Shown here one piece after another: positions 10,137 to 22,570 of a DNA stretch of 64,000 bases (position 1 is the stretch's first letter; each line of letters begins with the position of its first letter). Source of the DNA: Haematococcus lacustris (lineage: Eukaryota > Chlorophyta > Chlorophyceae > Chlamydomonadales > Haematococcaceae). The DNA lies in assembly GCA_030144725.1 (NCBI GenBank), contig JASKMD010000003.1, positions 18,627,859-18,691,858 of the forward strand, given 5' to 3'. A program made the translations under genes and the position numbers. The notes under the pieces were generated by a model. That model was not told the DNA's origin. It saw only the letters and a list, made by a program, of their open reading frames with translations, and searched no databases.

Positions 10137-13100
10137 ATGCATTTGTACCACCTGACGCTCAGCAGAGCGTCTGGCATCCAGGTTAGAATTGATCATGGCA
10201 CGGCTGTAGTGGTCTTCGGCGCTTTACGCCGTGCCCCATTTGTGCTTGCAGTCTGCAGCCTATGGCAACTTCTCTGGGCCGAAAGCCCAGGAGATCGCTG
10301 TGTCGCGCGGCAAGATGCTCGAGCTACTACGACCCAACGAGCTGGGCAAAATGGTTACCGTGTTGTCGACGGACGTGTTCGGTTGCATCCGTGCCATCGC
10401 ACCCTTCCGCATCACTGGTGCCCAGACGGATTACCTGATAGTGGGTTCCGACTCTGGGCGCATCGTGGTGTTGCAATACGACAAGGACAGGAACGCGTGG
10501 AAGAAGGTGCATCAGGAGACCTATGGCAAGAGTGGCTGCCGCCGGCTGGTGCCAGGCCAGTACCTGACATGCGACCCCAAGGGGAGGGCATGCATGATTG
10601 CTGCCATTGAGAAGCAGAAGTTCGTGTACGTGTTGAACCGTGACAGTGCAGCAAACCTCACCATCTCTTCACCCTTGGAAGCTCACAAGTCACACAACAT
10701 CGTGTTCAGCATCGTGGGCATGGACTGTGGCTTTGACAATCCCATCTTTGCCACAATCGAGCTGGACTATGCAGATGCTGACCAGGTGGGCATGTGCATA
10801 AATGGCATGTGTACAGCGCAGCTTGGGGCTGGATTGTGAGAAGGCCATGGCTGCAGGCTACTGAACACGCCACTGGGTCTTGCTTGCTTGCTGTGCCTCT
10901 CATGCCTGCTGTACCTGCCACAACCACATTGTGCAGCACCAGGCAGGGACAGTGCTGCAGGGAGCATGGGTCCACATGGTGCTGTGCAAGCATTGCATGC
11001 TCAACCCAAGGCCCCTCAATTGCTGGCGCAGCAGCAGCAGCTAATGTGCCGCCACAACATCAGTCTACCCCACGACAGCAGGAGCAGCAGGAGCAGCAGC
11101 CACAGCCGCAGGCTGGCCACACCCAGTGACAATGCTAGCCCCACAGCCAGCGGTATTCCCCGACATCAAGACAGCCTGGCTCGACATAGCCCACCACTCA
11201 GGTTCATGGCACAGCAGCAGCTGCATGCTGTAGCTCAGTGAAGACCACACATACAGTTCAGCTTCAGCGCACCATCTTCAGTTGAGTGGAGCAGGTCACC
11301 AGCCTGTATGACAGCACGCGCCCCCTAACCCTTCCCACCCACCCTTCCCATCCCATGGGGTGTTTGCCCACCCCACCCAGTCCACCCAGATGCCGCACTC
11401 CTCTGCTGATTGCTCGCCCAGGATCCCACAGGCGAAGCCGCCTCTGTGGCCCAGAAGCACCTCACCTTTTACGAGCTGGACCTGGGGCTGAACCACGTGG
11501 TGCGCAAGTGGAGCGACCCAGTGGACAACGGCGCCAACCTGCTGATGCCAGTGCCTGGAGGGGCTGATGGGCCGGGTGGGGTGCTGGTGTGTGCGGAGAA
11601 CTTCATCATCTACAAGAACCAGGACCATGAGGAGGTGGGTACAGGGACGCGAGAGCGCGACTCCAGCAGACCACACTGTCACCTGGTTCACCTGGTTTTG
11701 AGTGTCGCTGGTGCAGCTGGGTCACACCATGTCACACCATGTCACTGTGCGAGGCTTTGCCTGCCTGCAGGTTCGCGCCGTCATCCCTCGCCGCAATGAC
11801 CTGCCTGGTGATCGGGGTGTGCTCATCGTCAGCTTTGCGGCACACAAGAAGAAGGCCTACTCCTTCTTCTTAGTCCAGGTCAGCCGGCTGCAGAGTATCC
11901 TGCGCACGGTGTCCGTACCCTTCCCTGAGAGCGGGCGGGAGGCAGGAGTGGCTCAACAGCCGCGGACACAGCCTGATAAGGGCTGGGCACCTCAGCATGG
12001 GAGGCAGCTATAGGGGAGGTTGCCACACAGCCTTTCTTTACCTGGTACCAGACAGTGGCAGCTGATGAATGGGGTTGGGGGTTGCAACATTGACGGCAGG
12101 CCAGGCAGCAGTCACACAGGCCTAGTAATCACCCTAGCCGGCAACATATTTGCATGCCTAGACGTGCCATCACACCACTCACACAGCCAGCTCCTCTTCT
12201 CCCTCACAAGCCTTGCGCGTCGTGCTGCATGTGGTACCCCATGTGGTGGCTCATGGTAGCTACCCAGAAAGGCTGTCAGGATGAGGAGCAGAGCACCTCA
12301 CCTTGGCTCAGGAAGACAGCTGCACCGCAATGTCACCCATGGCTGGCATGCTGGCTGGGTGCCTGCTTACCTCACTGGACTGCCTGCTCACTGGACTACC
12401 TGGACTACCTGGTCAGCTGCCTGATGAGCTGCTGCCCTTGTGTGCCTGGCGGCAGAGTGAGTACGGGGACATCTACAAGGTCACCCTGACAACAGACGGG
12501 GACACAGTGCGGGAGGTCAAGGTCAAGTACTTTGACACGCTGCCGCCCTGCGTGTCAATCTGTGTGCTCAAGACCGGCTTCCTCTTCGCAGCCTCAGAGA
12601 CTGGCAACCATGCCCTGTACCAGTTCATTGTGAGGAAAGAGTGGGGCTGTGGGCTAGGGCAGCTGGGCCCCAGCTGCAGGGTGGCAGGCCAGATTGTGAG
12701 CTGCCTGACATGCTGGAGCACCAAGCGTGATGGAGCACATTGCCTGTTTTGGTAGCACTGTCTGGTATGCCTCAAGATTAGTCTTAGTCTCAGGTTAGGC
12801 CAGGTGGGGTGTAGGTGTGGGTGAGACACGGTGTGGTAGTGGGCCATGTGAGGAGCATCACATGAGCCCGTCATCCCAGTGCCTGCTCCCTGCTTCAGGC
12901 CCTGCGTGTTTCACAGCTCACACTCTTGACCCTGACTCGCCCCTGCCCCAGGCCCTGCCCCTGCCCCAGGCCTTGGCCCTGCCCCAGGCCTTGCCCCTGC
13001 CCCTGCCCCTGGCCCTGGCCCTGGCCCTGCCCCAGGCCCTGCCCCAGGCCCTGGCCCTGCCCCTGGCCCTGGCCCTGCCCCTGGCCCTGCCCCTGCCCCA

Positions 13101-16100
13101 GGCCCTGGCCCTGCCCCAGGCCCTGGCCCTGCCCCTGGCCCTGCCCCTGCCCCAGGCCCTGCCCCTGCCCCAGGCCCTGCCCCTGCCCCAGGCCTTGGCC
13201 CTGCCCCAGGCCTTGGCCCTGCCCCTGCCACTGGCCCTGGCCCTGGCCCTGGCCCTGGCCCTGCCCCAGGCCCTGCCCCAGGCCCTGGCCCTGCCCCTGG
13301 CCCTGGCCCTGCCCCTGGCCCTGCCCCTGCCCCAGGCCCTGGCCCTGCCCCTGGCCCTGGCCCTGCCCCAGGCCCTGGCCCTGCCCCGCCCCTGGCCCTG
13401 CCCCTGGCCCTGGCCCTGGCCCTGGCCCTGGCCCTGCCCCTGGCCCTGGCCCTGCCCCTGGCCCTGCCCCTGCCCCAGGCTCTGGCCCTGCCCCAGGCCC
13501 TGGCCCTGCCCCTGGCCCTGCCCCTGGCCCTGCCCCTGCCCCAGGCCCTGCCCCTGCCCCTGCCCCTGCCCCAGGCCCTGCCCCTGCCCCAGGCCCTGGC
13601 CCTGCCCCTGGCCATGCCCCTGCCCCTGGCCCTGGCCCTGGCCCTGCCCCTGGCCCTGCCCCTGCCCCAGGCCCCGCCCCTGCCCCAGGCCCTGGCCCTG
13701 CCCCAGGCCCTGCCCCAGGCCCTGGCCCTGGCCCAGGCCCTGCCACAGGCGCTGGCCCTGCCCCTGGCCCTGGCCCTGCCCCTGGCCCTGCCCCTCCCCC
13801 AGGCCCTGGCCCTGCCCCTGGCCATGCCCATGCCCCTGGCCATGCCCCTGCCCCAGGCCCTGGCCCTGCCCCAGGCCCTGGCCCTGCCCCTGGCCCTGCC
13901 CCTGGCCCTGCCCCTGGCCATGCCCCTGCCCCAGGCCCTGGCCCTGCCCCAGGCCCTGGCCCACCAAATATATCCCCTGCCTTCTAGCTACTGCCTCATG
14001 TCCCTGGCCCTGCCTCATGTCCCTGTGTTGAAGACAAGCTGTGTCTCAGGCATGTCAGCCAGTCCCTTATAGCGTTTGCAGTTTGCCTTTGAACTATGTG
14101 TGAGACCCATCTTAGCTTTTGCTCTGGGTAGAGTTCTTCACTGTTGGGTTCGTGGAGTGCTCGCTCATCTTCTCGGGTCTCGCTGCTAACACCCTGTGTG
14201 GAGCGCCCCTGGTCCCACCCACCTCGGCTCACCATGCTTGCGCCCGGTGCTCAGGGCACTGGTGATGACGAGGACGTGGAGAGCAGCAGCGCGCAGCTGG
14301 TGCAGACAGAGGAGGGCTTCCAGCCTGTGTTCTTTGACCCCCGGCCGCTGAAGAACCTGCTGCTGGTGGATGAGATGCCCTCCCTCATGCCAATCACCGA
14401 CATGAAGGTGAGCAAGTCGCCTGGCACGGTGACAGCTGCATGGTTGCCTGGTTGCCTGGCTGGTCACCTGCACCTCACTTACTGGCCTGGGAGACCTGCG
14501 GCTATTGTGTAGAAACCATGTGTTCATATGTATAGGCGAGCTGAGACCTTCGGCATGGTGCACAGCAGACCTTTGTGTGAAAAGCAGATGTTCATCACCT
14601 TTTGTGGCACTGTGCAGCCATGGTGCCACCAGGCAGTCATCAGCACCTCAGGTGGACCTTGTCACCTGGCCCCTACATGAGCTGGTGCTCGGTAAAGGCT
14701 GCAGTTGTGTGACACTAGGTGAGGCTGAGATATCATGGTTGAGCCAGGCACAGCTGGGCGTGCTACCACTGCTGCTGCCAGGTGGCCAACCTGCTGAATG
14801 AGGAGATCCCTCAGATCTACGCCATCAGTGGCCGTGGGCCGCGCTCCAGCCTGGCGGTGCTGCGCCCCGGCCTGGCGGTGACAGAGCTGGCCGTCAGCCC
14901 GCTGCCCGGCAACCCCACGGCCGTGTTCACTGTCAAGCGGGCGGTGGGCGACGAGTTTGACGCCTACATCGTGGTGTCCTTCACAAACGCCACCCTGGTG
15001 AGGAGGGTGGAGAAGGGAGGAGGAGGAGGAGGGTGGGGTGAGGGTGGGGTGGGGTGAGGGCAGGGAGGATGCGGGAAGAGGTTGGGGTTGGTGTGCAGCA
15101 TGTGCCTGTACACAACCAAGGGACCTGAGTGAAGCCGGGAGGATTTTGTACAGCCTGCACACCTCCAGTTGTATAGCTCCTCCACTCCACAGGCATTGCT
15201 GTCATCCTGGCTGCCTGTCACCTGTCCACTGACCCTCCTGACCCTCCTGCACCTGACCCTATCTACCCTGACCCTGTCCCTACCTGACCCTCCTGCACCG
15301 CTGCCTCCCCCTGCAGGTGTTCTCTATTGGTGAGGAGGTGAAGGAAACAAATGACAGCGGCTTCCTGGGCACAGTGCCCACCTTACACACTCAGCTGCTG
15401 GCCGACAACTCCTTGCTGCAAGTGAGCCTGGGCACATACAATGGCCATTTCCGGCACTGCCTGGCAGGCCTCCCTGGCTTTCCCACCTTGGGATCAGGGC
15501 TTGGAGCACTCCTATCCGTTGCCACTGCTGCTATTAGCTTCTGGATGCCACTGCTGTTGCTTTCCTTGCTGCTGCTCCCCTCCATCCCCCACTATCCTTG
15601 ACTGCTATGCCCCTTTCCCTTCCGCTCCGATTGTGTTCTCCACTCCACCGGCTGCTGCTGCGCTGCTGCTGCTGCTGCTGCAGGTTCACCCAGGTGGGTT
15701 GCGCCACATCCGTCCTGACCGACGCATGAATGAGTGGAAGGTGCCCGGGCGGCGTCAGATCACCAAGGCCACCAGCAATGAGCGTCAGGTGGCCATAGCG
15801 CTAGGCGGGGACGTCATCTACTTTGAGCTTGACCAGATGGGCCAGCTGCTTGAGACAGAAAAGAAGGAGGTGCGGCGGGGACTGGAGCTGGATCTGAGGC
15901 TGAGGCTGGGACTGGGTCTCAGGCTGGGGCTCGGCTTGGGGCTGAGGCAGGGGCAGGGGCCAGAATCACGTGTGGAGGCACATGAAATGGTGCTAGTATG
16001 GACCCCCATGCCATGTTTATGGTGGCTGGCTGCTGGGGCTGGTTGCAATCATAGCACATGTTGCCGTCCCTTTGCATCACGACCCTCAAGGCAGCCCTGC

Positions 16101-19100
16101 AAGTTGGCAGTGCATCGTGTCATGCTGCATAAATGTGTTGTGCAAGCCAACTGCCCGCTTGCTGGGCTTGTTGTGCCTGCGTGCAAGGCAGGCCAGTGAT
16201 GGGTTGTTTGCAGATGGGAGATGACGTGGCCTGCCTCAACGTGGCCCCAGTACCTGAAGGTCGTGCCCGGTGCCGCTACCTGGCCGTGGGCTGCTATGAC
16301 AGCACCGTGCGCATCCTGGGCCTTGACCCTGAGGACGGCCTCAAGGGACTGGCGTTGCAGGCAAGCGCCATGCCAGCGCCCTGCAAGCCCTAGAATCAGG
16401 TCAACTCTAGGTGTATCAGTATCACAATGCAGTGAAAATGAGACACCGGTAGCATCAGGCTGGCAGCCATACAGCAGCTGGAATGGAAGTTAAACACAGG
16501 TGCTGTTGCATTGCAAGACTGTTTTAATTGTCTGCTCCTTTGCAGGCGCTGCCCGCAGCAGCCGAGAGCGTGCTGCTGCTGTATGGTGGCCAGGCTGGCG
16601 CGGGTGATGCAGGGGTTGACAGCTCCCTGTTCCTGCAGGTCGCCCTCATCAATGGCGTGCTCTTGAGGACTGAGGTGTGTATCCTGGCCACGTGTGTATG
16701 CTGCCTGTTTCCAAAACATTTAGAAACATTCAAATAATGATGTGTTGCAGCCGGGACGACTGTTGTACAATTGGTAGCCCAGCCACCCTCACCGCTGCTG
16801 CAGCTGCTGCTGTGGGTGTTGGCAGGGGTCAGCCAGGATCTGCCTGGGGCTGCTGTGCATGCCACCACCTCCAGGTGGACCGAGTGAGTGGTCAGTTGAC
16901 GGACCCCCGGTCACGCTTTCTTGGCACGCGCCCACCACGCCTGTTTGCCACCCTTGTGCGTGGCAAGCTGTCCATGTTGGCGCTGTCCAGCCGCCCCTGG
17001 CTGGGCTACAGCGACCAGGGCCGCTTCTCCATCAGCCCCCTCTCCTACGAGGCATTGGACTACGCAGCCAGTGAGTGCTGGCTGGAGGCAGGGGGCAGGG
17101 CAGGGAGGGGTGTGATGCTGGTAGGCACAGCTCCAGTAGCTGTGACCAGGATGGCATGGTATCGGGCACTGGGCATGTGTAGCTGTGCTGGGCAGGCAGT
17201 GAGACTGGGTGGTGTGCTTGTTGGCTTTGTCTAGTAACCTGATGTGGCCATGCAATAGGGCGAACTGGGCAGAGGAGGAGGTGGGCTACCAGGCAGCGCC
17301 TGCTTGCAACAGGGCTCATCCCCGTCCCTGACGTGTCCTCCTGATGATGCCCTCACTGCCCTCCTTCACTGCCGACCTGTTTCATCCCTTTGACTGGCCT
17401 GGCCATGCTCACCCTCCCAGCCTGAAGCCTGACGCTCCCGACAGCCTGAAGCTGGCCATGCCTGGCCCGCTCCCTATCACAGCCGGTGCCCCGCCCGGGC
17501 CCTTGTGCTGCAGGCTTTGCGTCAGACCAGTGCCCTGAGGGCTTTGTGGCCGTGGCCAAGGGCAGCCTGCGCATCTTGTCAGTGGAGAATGTTGGCGAGA
17601 CCTTCAACCAGCAGGTGAGGGCAGCTAGCTGCAGGCAGCCAGGGGTGTAGGAACATCATGGCTAAGCAAACTCAGGTGCCAGGCTGTGGGGCGCAAGCTG
17701 AGATGACATGGGGCAGCTGCAACAGGCAAGGCGCCTGGAACCTGCCACAGCTTGCCACAGCTTGCTATGAATAAGAACAGCTTGCCACAGCTTGCCACAG
17801 CTTGCTATGAATAAAAATTGGCTAAGGCTGCATGGTAGCATGGTCTCCTCTTCTCCTCCTGCTGCCCTCACCTCTCAACCTCTACCTCTCTCTCCACCTC
17901 AATCGCGCTCTAACCTCTCTCCCTCGTCCTGTCATCCCTGCCCTGCCCGCAGGCCTCTGATCATCTCACTGTGTAGCATGGCCCCTGACCTGCCGCTGCC
18001 TGCTCCTTGCCCAGGTCACTCGGTTGCGCTACACGCCACGCCGCCTGGTCATCCACCCTCAGCACAACATGCTGATGGTCGCAGAGGCCGACTACGGCGC
18101 CATCCCCTTGGCAGAGCGTGAGGACCTGAAGCAGCAGCTGCAGTCTGGGGAGAACGGCGTGCTGCAGGTCAGGCTTGACAGCAGAGCAAGATTCAGCTGC
18201 TGCTGACAGCGCTGCTGACAGTGCTGCTGACAGTGCTGCTCCCGTCACTACTGCTGACGATAGCTTGCTTGGCTCTGAGCTGCTGCTAGTAGTGCTCAAC
18301 ATGCAGCATTGGGTTGCAGCAAGGCTAGGAAATGTATGACTGGGTGTGAGGAGGCAGGTTTAGTGTGATCAAGGATGGGAAAAAGGGACAGCAAAGTTGA
18401 GGTGACAAGTGCAGGAGAAAGTGGTTACTTATGCTTAAGGGTGATTGCCCAGGGGGTGGGCCTGTGAGCAGCACCCCAGACTCAGCCTATCCCTCCCATC
18501 CGCCCTGGACATGCTGTGTACGCACCGCCCCCCCACCCCCCCACCCCCACCCCCACCCCCCCCACCCACCCACCACCCACCACTCACCCACTTGCGAAAT
18601 GCTCTCCACTGTTCCCTTTTCCTGCCAGACCACCCACCTACCCTTAACATTGGCAACCCTGTTGTAGGGTGTTGAGTTTGATGAAGAGGCAGCTGCCCTG
18701 GAGGAGCAGTACGGGCCTCCCAAGGGCAGCCCAGGGCAGTGGGCAGCCTGCTTGCGGGTGGTGGACCCCGCCACCCTGTCCACCGCCTTTGTTACCGAGC
18801 TGGACAACAACGAGGGCGTGACCTGCATGGGCCTAGCAGCCCTCAGCCCCTCCACCAAGGGCCCGCAGGAAACCTTCCTGGCAGTGGGCACCGCGCAGGG
18901 GCTGCGGTACCTACCCACGGACTGTGAAGGTGCCAGCGCAGGGAGGGAGGGGAGGAAGGGGAGGGAGGGAATGAAGGGAAGGAAAAGAAATGAAAAGGGA
19001 AGTGGATGTCACGGCAAAAGAAAAGGAGGGGGCAAGCATTCTGCAGCACGCCTGCCCGCCTGCACCCAGACCGCTGCCCTCATCACACTGCAGGGGTAGC

Positions 19101-21775
19101 CCCTAAGCCTTGTTGTGCTGGCCACCCCGCCCTCCACCGCTTGCCTGTGCAGCCGCCTACATCCGTGTGTATCGGGTGCTGGATAGTGGGCGGCGCTTGG
19201 AGCTGCTGCACAAGACACAGACAGAGGGCGGTCCAGTGGGGGCTGTGGCAGGCTACAAGGGGCGCCTGCTGGCCAGCAGCGGCCCAGTGCTGCGTCTGTA
19301 CGAGCTTGGCAAGAAGAAGCTGCTGCGCAAATGCGAGTACAAAAAGTGGGTGAGGGAGTGGGGGTGGGTGGGTGGTCAGGGCTGACAGTGCTGAACCAGG
19401 ACTGGCAGTCAGGAGTGCAGAATATGGTGTGGGCAAGGTGGTGGCTCCTACCCTGCTGTCTCTGCCTCTGCAGCCTCTGCAGCCTGTGTCGGCTGTTGGT
19501 GTCACCTGGCTGTGCCCACACTGCCCACTGCGCCCTGCAGGTTGCCAGTCAACATCATGTCGCTGCAGGTGCAGGGCAGCCGCATAATTGTCGGGGACTC
19601 GCAAGAATCGGTTCACTTGATGAAGGTGAGGGCAGCTGGAGGACCGCCTCAGGCTCTACCCCTAGCTCACCCACCCTGCCAGACCTTCACTGCAAGTTAC
19701 AGCAATGTCAGCTACCCTGGTCAGCTCTGGCTTTTCCAAGGCTGTTGATACCAAGCTGCGCTGCTGCCTTCACATTGCCTGCTTGCAGTATAAGAAAGCA
19801 GAGAACATTTTTTACATTTTTGCTGACGACACTATGCCGCGGTTCGTGACCAGCATCCTGCCACTGGACTTTGACACCTTCGCCGTGGGAGACAAGTTTG
19901 GCAACCTGACAGTGCTGCGGCTGCCTGCTGACATCTCAGCCCAGGTGCGCTGCCCAGGGGCTGCAGGGGCTGCTGCTGCCCTAGCTTGTCATCACTAGCC
20001 ACAGTCGTGGGATATCTGCTGCAGCGGTGGAAAGCTTGCACCTTTGAATGCTGGCAGCGCCCTCGCCGTGGGTTGGACCTGGTTGATGGTAAAGAAAGGG
20101 TTAGAACCCTAGCCTTACCTGCTGTGATGCCTGGCCTACACACACCACACCACACCACACCACACCACACCACACCACACCACACCACACCACACCACAC
20201 CACACCACACCACACCACACCACACCACACCACACCACACCACACCACACCACACCACACCACACCACACCACACCACACCACACCACACCACACCACAC
20301 CACACCACACCACACCACACCACACCACACCACACCACACCACACCACACCACACCACACCACACCACACCACACCACACCACACCACACCACACCACAC
20401 CACACCACACCACACCACACCACACCACACCACACCACACCACACCACACCACACCACACCACACCACACCACACCACCCTCCTCCCACCCCTGCGGCAC
20501 CCCTACTGTGGCCTTTCAGGCGGGAGCGCTGCGCCGCACAACACAACACCGCGCCACGCCACGCCATGCCATGCCACGCCCTGAGTTGCAGGTGGAAGAG
20601 GACCCCACTGGTGGCAAGCTAGCAGCTTCCACAGGCAAGCTGAACGGCGCCCCTCACAAGCTGCAGGCCATCACCAACTTCCACATCGGCGACACCATCA
20701 CCGCCATGCAGCGTGCAGCCCTGCAGCCTGGAGGCCAGGAGGTGCGGGTCACAGGGGCCGGGACACAGGGGAAAGGGGCAGAGGCGAGGGGCAGAGTGGA
20801 GCTGAGGCAAAAAGGTGTGCACTGCAGGCAGTGGCATGCACCCCCAGCATGCACAGCACCAGTACATTAGCACCACAGCCACTGAGCACCTCAACCAATG
20901 CCCCTATGCCCCTATGCCAAGGAGAGTCCAGGCCATCATTCTTACAGTCCATATAGCTAGCGCCCAGACATGACAGCTGGTTCGAAGGTGGTCTGGTAGT
21001 TACCGGCTTTCCTCGCTTTCCTGGCTCAAACTGCATTGGAGCCCGACACACTGGGTTGCATGATGAGCTATGGACCCTGCTGGTGCTGATGCATACAACC
21101 CTAACTTAAACCTTGGTCACACAGTCACTCGATTTCGAAGCTGACATAAACCCTAATTTAAACTTGAGTGTGACCCAGACCCTGGTCTTGACCCCGGCTG
21201 CCACAGGTCATCGTGTATGGCACAGTGATGGGGGCCATAGGGGTGCTGTACCCCTTCAGCAGCAAGGAGGACGCGGACTTCTTCACGCACCTGGAGATGC
21301 ACTTGCGGCAAGAGCACCCGCCTCTAGCTGGCCGTGACCACATGGCCTTCCGCTCCGCCTACATTCCCGTCAAGGACTGTGTGGATGGCGACCTATGCTC
21401 TCAATACCCCTCTGTGAGTAGAGCAGGGTCTGACATTCCAGGCCGCCTGGTTCAACCTGGGTTCTGGTAGGCATCCGTGTTGACTCAACCTGTGCCCTGT
21501 TTTTCTCGCCACTTTCACTTGCTTCTGCATACCCTGATCGCATACCCTGATGACGTGGCTTGTTGCCCGCCTTGATGTCCGCTGCTGCCAGTGACATCTC
21601 ACTCAACAATCACACCTTTGCCAGTACTGCGGTCGACACCAGACGCTCATAGGCCGCATGCCCTTGCTGGCCGCAGGTGCCAAACGCCAAGCAACGCAGC
21701 ATCGGGGAGGAGTTGACTCGCACACCTGGCGAGGTCTTGAAAAAGTTGGAGGACATCCGCAACAAGATCCTGTAA
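10137..21775 (+). CDS. SF3B3: splicing factor 3B subunit 3 (SF3B3/SAP130)
   Basis: Twenty-one exons with closed phases give 1203 aa (animal orthologue about 1217 aa). They are 10137-10181, 10252-10785, 11422-11634, 11771-11878, 12456-12629, 14255-14407, 14782-14997, 15317-15421, 15684-15869, 16214-16360, 16546-16674, 16875-17070, 17514-17614, 18015-18167, 18668-18929, 19153-19345, 19541-19625, 19789-19944, 20592-20741, 21207-21413 and 21677-21775. SF3B3 is a WD-like triple beta-propeller scaffold of the U2 snRNP SF3b complex, which recognises the branch site, and is related to DDB1/CPSF160. Recognisable blocks are [92 protein letters not shown] and the C-terminal [17 protein letters not shown]. 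The intron after exon 10 uses a GC donor (GCAAGC) instead of GT. Introns 5 and 18 contain long arrays. The intron 16 donor is fixed by phase at 19346 (GTGGGT), not at the stronger-looking GTGAGG just downstream. Confidence 0.97.
12930..13970. repeat. CCCTGG/CCCTGCC/CAGG repeat array in SF3B3 intron 5
   Basis: About 1 kb of C-rich six-base repeat made of mixed CCCTGG, CCCTGC and CCCCAGG units. Many frames stay open through it on both strands, but it lies between exons 5 and 6 of SF3B3 and is spliced out, so those open frames are not genes. Confidence 0.95.
20140..20478. repeat. ACACC pentanucleotide array in SF3B3 intron 18
   Basis: About 335 bp of nearly perfect CACAC/ACACC repeat (some 67 units) between SF3B3 exons 18 and 19. 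Intronic. Confidence 0.97.
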
Positions 21776-22280
21776 TTGAGCGACGCGAGGCAGATTTTGT
21801 CACGTGTGCCTCCCTTGGGCGCTGGGATTGCTCACAAAGCTTAGGTGACACGCAGTGTCAGGTACATGATGAACACCATGCACACGCGGACATCGACGCA
21901 GCATGAACGGCTGGGCTTGCAAAGTGCGCGATGCTTGTCAACGAGTGCCGGCTTACTTTATGTGTTCTTGCCCGTGTTAATGTACAAGCTGCGCACGGGA
22001 GCGTTGCACCGCAGTTGGCAGCCGACCAAGTGAAATGTAGCATGGCCATGAAGGAATGCGGATCTGGATCTCCTTAGGCAACAGTTAAATCTGAACTGGT
22101 GGTGGTTTTTCGATGCCTGGGTTTAATCCACAGACAGATTAAAACAACTGCAGATTACGCCCTAGTCTGCTCTGGAGACCTACAAATCCGCTGGGCTATC
22201 GTCAGGAGCATAGCTGAGGGCATGCTATGGTTCAGGGGTGGGTTAGGTGGGTTAAGTGTGGAGAGTTCACCCTCTTGCGC

Positions 22281-22285
22281 TGTAA
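22281..22285 (+). terminator. candidate TGTAA polyadenylation signal of SF3B3
   Basis: TGTAA lies about 506 nt after the SF3B3 stop. Another TGTAA overlaps the stop codon itself (21771-21775) and is too close to be the likely signal. Confidence 0.3.
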
Positions 22286-22364
22286 GATAGCACTAAGATC
22301 AGCTGCACCGCACTGGAAGCTGACCGTAGTAGCCTCACGCTACACATAGGGTTAGTGTGTTATA

Positions 22365-22570
22365 CCGTCTGTATGCTCACGTCCATCAACACGTGCTGAC
22401 TGCCTGGGGCATGGCACACAAGGTGCTGCCAGCTGAGCAGTTTGGGTTCATCCCGGGACGCAGCACCACGCAACCCATGTTCTTTCTCCGCCATCTTGTC
22501 CACGCTCAATAGGCTAGCGCAGATGCCAAGCACCGTAAGCTTTTCACTGCCTTCATTGACTTCAGCAGGT
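22365..22570 (+). pseudogene. LINE reverse transcriptase fragment (N-terminal RT region)
   Basis: The plus strand reads YRLYAHVHQHVLTAW, then LPAEQFGFIPGRSTTQPMFF, an in-frame stop, and KLFTAFIDFSR. This is the GF-PGRST and FxDFS region of non-LTR retrotransposon reverse transcriptases. The stop and the loss of the downstream RT show it is dead. It could belong to the same family as the interrupted LINE at 28.4-33.2 kb. Confidence 0.75.

Noticed and set aside
12817..14072. Long Pro/Leu or Gly/Gln open frames on both strands
   Set aside because: They are translations of the repeat inside SF3B3 intron 5.
20100..20870. His/Thr/Pro and Val/Trp/Cys/Gly repeat proteins
   Set aside because: They arise from the ACACC array in SF3B3 intron 18.
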